From positions 558,001-622,000 of the forward strand of contig JACTVC010000018.1 in assembly GCA_018417955.1 (NCBI GenBank): a stretch of 64,000 nt of DNA, in the 5' to 3' direction. Shown piece by piece: positions 58,685-64,000 of the stretch. This DNA comes from Laccaria trichodermophora (taxonomy: Eukaryota; Basidiomycota; Agaricomycetes; Agaricales; Hydnangiaceae). The position numbers were made by a program, and so were the translations under genes. The notes beneath the pieces were generated by a model. It was not told the DNA's origin and did no database searches. It saw only the letters and a list, made by a program, of their open reading frames with translations. Every line of letters starts with the position of its first letter. Position 1 is the stretch's first letter.

Positions 58685-59049
58685 ATGTGTCGCTGGCGCC
58701 AGTTCGTATTTTTCGTGTCTTGCATGCACTTGATTCATTTATTTTCGTTTTCTCAGCGTTTGCAACTATTATCTCCAATGCGGGCACAAAGAAACACTAG
58801 TAAGTTATGTTCACGTCTGTTCAAATTGTAATCTCATTATTATAACAGCCAGAAGAGATGGTTAGTTCATCATATTGCAAGTTGACTTCCCAACGTCTCA
58901 TCCCTCGCATAAAGGTCTTCTGCGACAGCGCCAACTGTAAATTCAGTCCAAACCACCCGCCGACCTGCACCCCGCCAGATTGTACCAAAACTTGTTGGCA
59001 ATTGTGCGTGCTCACTCCAGTGATACTACCCTGCATTTGCTCCACCTGA
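58685..59049 (+). CDS. small Cys-rich agaricomycete protein, 17-nt first exon
   Basis: Three exons: 58685-58701 (17 nt), 58757-58799 (43 nt) and 58849-59049, giving 86 residues. The spliced protein starts MCRWRHVCNYYLQCGHKETL. It continues PEEMVSSSYCKL and FCDSANCKFSPNHPPTC, then TPPDCTKTCWQLC, with a Cys-rich end. The CGH motif, CKFSPNHP and CTKTCWQ blocks match a small protein family I know from many agaricomycete genomes, with no assigned function. The Cys/His spacing suggests metal binding. No signal peptide, so probably cytosolic or nuclear. The first exon is easily missed by gene finders; without it no ATG gives the conserved N-terminus. Confidence 0.72.
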
Positions 59050-60965
59050 TGTTTATCTTTTCGTTCTTTTTTTTATCTCTCGATCGTCAATTTGCCGACA
59101 ATATCATTCCACTGTCACCCCTAAAGTCGTCAGTTCCCGGAACAATACAGTACGTCATGCTCCGAAGGTTAGCCGTGTGGTATATCTCACCTTTTCGGGG
59201 TTCACAGCACCTAACATTAACAAGTTGTGCCCGAAATGCACGCATTGCCGTTGAAAAATCAATTGTCTTGGGCCTTTCATGCCGTTGAAGGCACATTTTC
59301 ATTATTTATATTCTCTGTACCACCTCGTCCAAAAAAAAGCAAGGACTTTTGATTTATTATTTATCCTGATGTGCATGAGTATTGAAGACCTTTTTCTGAC
59401 CACGTTTCTGGCATTGTCTTGATAAATTAAACCTCCACGTTAACCTCAACGGCCCTTACCCCAAGTTGACTCGACTGCTGTTAACCCCCTTCCCAACTTT
59501 ACTGGAAGGAAGCTTACAATATACATCAGACACCTACATGTAATTTCTAGGGTCAACGAAGCACGATCCAGGTGCCGCTGAGATCAAATTTCTACCCTTG
59601 AAGTCAGATTGGAGATTATCTACCATACCGGAAGACCACGAGACAAAAGGAAATGATACAAAGCCGCAGTTAAGGTGCCCAAGGGAGGTTCCGGAAAGGA
59701 CATACAGAATTGGGGTGCCCAAGACTGCGTCTTAATGATGTTGTTGCTGAATTCACATGAGGTCTATGACATAGACGGGTGTCAGCCCGAGAGACGGATA
59801 TCACCGTCGAGGTTAATTAATAATTTGGATCTTCCCCATCTTCAAAAGGAAAAGAAGCTGTCGCGGAGGTGGTTTGTCACCACTCTGGGCGCAACATGTA
59901 GACCGCCTCAGGTCCCCCACAAGCATCGATCAGAAATCTCTTAATGAGTTGGCAGTATTTCAAATTTTCATTTGGAATGACTTTCTCTCCGTTGTTTAGG
60001 CAAGGGATTAACTTTTCAAGCTTCGAAGTCAAGCCTAGATTTTTGAATGTTCTCACTGGCAGTTTGTGACATATGTCATATACAAGTGAGGAATATCCAT
60101 TTCTTCGGAGAACACCGTAGTGCGCAAGATTCTCGGAGATTCTGAGAGAAGCGGTCGTCTCTTCTACGTCAAAAAAATCTTTCTTCTCTGTCAAGTACTA
60201 CTCAAAATAGGTCACAAGAAACACACGTAAAGAGGATATAACAGGCGCCATAAATTTTCAGTCACTCAAATTCATCACATTGTGAAGTGAAAATATACAT
60301 GCAACGTCGCTTGGAAGGAACAGGGACAGTGAATCGCTTCTACGACGAATAAGTAATTTGAATTGAAGCGCTAAACGCGCTGGTGGTAAATTGTTTCTGC
60401 GACGCACCTGAATAATCGGGGTACTCATCGTTTAAGGCCCCGATACCGTAACGGCGGTAAGTATTAGTAGAATAGGGTGAAAGGGTCGGCCCCTTTTCCG
60501 TACCTTATCGAACTTTAAGCGTTATTAGCTGTTAATTTGGGTGGAGAAAGTGCGTTTGATCTCTCAATAAAGACTACTTAAGGGCTAGACTTGTGTGAGC
60601 CATTTCGCCAGCGCTGTGGAGATAGAAATTTTACGGGCTCAAGTTGTCTAGATCTAACGACTTGCGCGAGCATTGGAGAAATTCGAAAGGCCATTGGAAT
60701 CTTTTTTTCGGAGATATATATATACACCAATTTCCTACCGAAGTTATTTTTGACTCTCTTATATAAGCAGATCATCACACGACTCGGAGTTCTATCCGAA
60801 TATGGGGTGCAAATGGCTTTCTCAGAGCTGTGTTCCGCCAACACATCTCTGACTCTTACGCCTCCCCCTCTACTGCCGACAGGTCTCTGTTATCGTGGTC
60901 GAAAGTGCAGGGATATACGACGCAATCACCCGACGTACACGATTGCAAATTGAAATCCTCATCAT
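59050..60965. other. long intergenic stretch upstream of MFS copy 2
   Basis: An open frame of 105 codons on the minus strand (59877-60194) has some protein-like composition but no motif, and it overlaps plus-strand frames. AT-rich TATA-like runs lie at ~60712-60724 and ~60757-60766, upstream of the MFS start. No RNA gene seen. Confidence 0.4.
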
Positions 60966-63844
60966 ATGTCACGCGATGCTACAGAACGTGATCCTCTTCT
61001 TCAAGCTACAATTCTGGGTGACGAGGGTAGGACGAAGGGAAAGATAGGAAAGAGACGCATAGGTCCTCTTGAGCTCTCGAGGTCTACTCGGTATGGCATC
61101 TTGGCGGGAATATGGACGGCAACTTTTGTTTCAGTAAGTGGGTGGGGTTATATCGTGGTTTTAGTTCTCATTGTCTTTGTTTGAAGGCCTTGAATCGTAC
61201 GTTTATTTCATCTCATCGAATTTGGAAGGTAATTTGATCATTTTCTCAAAATAGAGACTCTTGTGCCCACAAGTACTTTGTTCTCTTTCCGTACCTGAGT
61301 ACTTGATCTCTGATTTTGAACGCCTGCAGTGATTCCTTCGATATCATCGGAATTCAAGAAATCCAATCAAGCGAGTTGGCTAGGCACATCGTGGGCGACA
61401 TTTACTCTGATCTCCAGTCCGAACATTGAAGCATTCGCAGATATCTCTTGGCCACATGCACGTTCACTCCTCTGTACGGACGTCTATCAAATGTCTTGGG
61501 TCGAAGGGGGGCCAATCAAACTGCTCTGCTGTTTTGTGGTCTCGGGGTGCTCATGTGTGGTTTGTCGACGAACATGTATATGTTAATTGCTGCAAGATTT
61601 GTGCGTTTCCTCTCTCTTTTGAGGTTATCATTTGTCAAAATTGCAACTCCAAGCTCGCTGGGATGGGGGGCGGAGGCTTATTTACAACATCATCGTGAGT
61701 ACTTTGTTCCTTAAACACTTTTCCGTGCTCAACGGAAGGTCAGAATCATTGTCGGTGACATGTACAGCATGCGGGTAAGCACGTTTTAGGAAGTACAGTA
61801 AGTAGTGGCTGTTCAAATCGGGACTTTAGAGCCGTGGTTTGACCCAAGGCGTCCAAAGTATATTCAATGGAGTAAGTAATATTCGACTCACCCCTGCTAC
61901 TCTCCCTCATCGTTGTGTATCAGCTCGGATTAGGTTTCGGTGGTCCTCTTGGCGGCATTATCACCGACTGGTCGGTATTTTGAATTTTCACGACATCCAA
62001 AATTTTGATTGCTGGCGCGTTAACGTTTTTTTAACAGGCTGGGTTGGAGATGGGCATTTTTAATCCAGATGCCTTTGTTTCTAATTTCCTACATTCTCAC
62101 TTCGTACAATCTGGACTACGTTACCGAGGTAAGTTTGTTTATTTTCATGCCTTTCAACGGCGGTGGTCAAGTATTTTTTCAGGGTAAAGGCAAAACTGCA
62201 AAGGAGGTCCTGAAACGGATTGATTACGGCGGAAGTTTTTCTCTTCTCATGACGGTACATATGCTATTTTTATTCCATCCTAATGGCGACATAAATTTCC
62301 TCGGGAATAGGTCGGAGCACTCCTCTTATTCTTGAGTGCCAAATATAATGAGTCACTGCCTGTGAGCTTTTCTTCATGAAATTGTCTCTGATAATATAGT
62401 GACGGTCCTGTATATAGTGGTCGCACCCATATGTGATAGCCTGTCTTGCGTCATCTGCGATATTTGCTTTCGCCTTTGTTCTATTGGAATTCTTTGTGGC
62501 GCCAGAACCCGTTTTGGCTCCACACCTCCTCAAACACAAAACTTCAGTTCTCATTGGAATGTCGAACTTTCTGGTGGCGCTGTGCAATTTTACCGTTATG
62601 TACTACTTTCCTATGTGGTTTCAAACGGTCATGAAGACCAAGGCATCCGTCGCTGGTGTGTTCACCCCGAAATCACTGAAGTCATCAATGGTCTGATGAG
62701 TCACAGGATTACACCTCCTCCCGAACAGTATTTCTATGTCCATGGGCTCCCTTTTTGCTGGAATGATGATGCATGCGACGGGAAGATACAAGATGATTAA
62801 CCTGATTTTTGGAGCGTTCCCATTCTTAGGAGCGTGCCTTATATACCTCATACACAAGGATTCTGGCCCTATTCAATCATGGTTTAGCATTGTGAGCTCA
62901 GACGAAGCTTTTATGTCCTTTCTTTTGTGAAGAGCACTATAATGAACAGATACCCCTCGGATTCGGTAACGGCGTTGTCCTTCAAACGATGCTGAGTATG
63001 TTATTCATTACTTGAATATTTGGCGCATTGTTAAACCCACTTTCAAGTTGCGCTTCTGGTACACATACCTGGTAACCCACCAGTATCATTTACACTTCAC
63101 AGAAACATAACATTATGCTATTTTAGAAAATCAGATGGCAGTAGGTACAGGATTTGCCCAACTGTTCCGGGGTGTTGGTAAGAAGCAGAACACTCTCATC
63201 TTATCTCCTGACACCTGTATTGAACTGGATCCATTGATAGGTCAAGTTGGTGGCGTTGCCATCTCTTCGGCAATTTTTCAATCAAACCTCGAGACACAGT
63301 TGCGGAGGCAGATCCATACACCTAACTCAGAGGACGTAAGTGACAAGTGTCAATATGTCGTCGCATCTTGCCAATACTTTCCCCCTTAGCTTATCAGGAA
63401 AATTAGACAATCGTTCCGCTTCGTAGATACCCTACCTTCAGACCTTCAAAAGATCGCGAATGACTCCTATAGGGTCAGCCTGAAATCTGTCTTTCTATTT
63501 GCCGCTGTTTCGACATTGCTCTCGTACCTCGTGCGCTTACCCGTGAGTTATTTTGTTAGAAATAATGGCCCAGACCTTACAATTTTTTTGGACTCTAGGT
63601 ACCAGATAAAATTCTGGAACATACGCCAAGGCGGCCTCGACGCGTCACAGACGCCGATGTGCCGTCTGAGGTTTCCCCCTCGTCAATTTTCGTAGAAGAG
63701 AACGTGGATGATGACTCCCAAATTCAGACGAACCCTAGCGAGAGAAACCCTCCACGAAGACGGTTGTCCGCTTACGAACCTAACGACGCGGTGATGGACC
63801 TTGAGAGCGACATTGTGGGTGGCTCCGCCAGGCCGACCACGTAA
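60966..63844 (+). CDS. MFS transporter, 14-TM drug/amino-acid exporter type (copy 2), 20 exons
   Basis: Twenty exons read by hand total 1830 nt (609 residues) and close exactly in frame. The N-terminus is short, acidic and cytosolic, ending RYGILAGIWTATFVS. Exons 2 (61187-61196, 10 nt) and 3 (61255-61272, 18 nt) supply ALNQTLVPT. Then MIPSISSEFKKSNQASWLGT, motif-A region PLYGRLSNVLGRRGAN, MGGGGLFTTSSIIVGDMYSM, LGLGFGGPLGGIITDWLGWR, YYFPMWFQTVM, GLHLLPNSISMSMGSLFAGM, ENQMAVGTGFAQLFRGVGQV and GVAISSAIFQSNLETQLRRQ. A hydrophilic C-terminal tail ends at 63844. Family: DHA2/Vba-like major facilitator, a proton-coupled exporter or vacuolar basic amino-acid carrier; substrate not deducible. Paralogous to the minus-strand gene at 25797-28566, with extra introns, for example splitting VHIP and ENQ. 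Confidence 0.93.
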
Positions 63845-64000
63845 ACGACACTCCAAGGAATATTTTTTGGTTTTCATCGGACATTTCGACATATCATCTC
63901 CTCAACATCTCCTTATACATATCTCCTTATACCCGCCCACGTTTGCATGTCGAGGGTGATCTTTAGATTCCGTTCATGTTGTTGTGTTTCAATTAGGATA
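63845..64000. other. right edge, 3' flank of MFS copy 2
   Basis: Likely 3' UTR and downstream DNA; contains two close copies of ATCTCCTTATAC. No gene seen. Confidence 0.5.

Noticed and set aside
59877..60194. 105-codon minus-strand open frame
   Set aside because: Composition is protein-like but there is no motif, no neighbouring exon and no promoter signal. Left as part of the intergenic note.
60966..63844. MFS copy 2 as a pseudogene, because many frames stop early
   Set aside because: All stops fall in introns; the spliced exons close at exactly 610 codons with all motifs present.

Overview
The window looks like nuclear DNA from an agaricomycete (mushroom-forming basidiomycete). Genes are compact and cut by many 50-70 nt GT-AG introns. 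Spacers are short, there are no operons, and the identifiable proteins (ATG15, Rap1, Rad7, Prp4 kinase, shugoshin, a Loc1-like factor, WSC-domain proteins, an MLKL-NTD-like protein) fit that group. The genus cannot be fixed from sequence alone. Gene models were assembled by reading splice sites by hand. The WSC, cyclase, PP2C and right-hand MFS models close exactly in frame.

Region 1 (0-29 kb) is accessory and sparse. It holds a single-exon MLKL-NTD/zinc-cluster protein (-), a secreted two-WSC-domain protein (-) with 2-nt and 7-nt exons, and four related small C2H2/C2HC zinc-finger genes scattered over 16 kb on both strands. It also carries the vacuolar lipase ATG15 (+), a complete Tc1/mariner element with 32-bp inverted repeats and a TA duplication, a two-TM membrane protein, and an MFS transporter (-). 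Long stretches between them show no supportable gene.

Region 2 (29.9-58 kb) is dense and carries mostly conserved nuclear functions: a Rap1-type telomere protein (+), Rad7 (-), three tandem paralogues of an unknown family (-), a lysine-rich nuclear protein (-), Prp4 splicing kinase (+), a cyclase/kynurenine-formamidase-like enzyme (+), shugoshin (+), and a disordered nuclear protein (-). The last of these is divergent from a mitochondrial PP2C/PDP-like protein (+) that has lost its metal-binding aspartates and is followed by a decayed tandem copy of its own 3' half. A Loc1-like ribosome-biogenesis factor (-) closes the block.

Region 3 (58-64 kb) has a small Cys-rich protein gene (+) and a second MFS transporter (+). 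That transporter is a full-length paralogue of the one at 25.8-28.6 kb and keeps the same 10-nt and 18-nt microexons. The most distinctive features of the window are the microexons, the likely PP2C pseudophosphatase with its decayed duplicate, the dispersed zinc-finger family, and the unknown three-gene tandem array.
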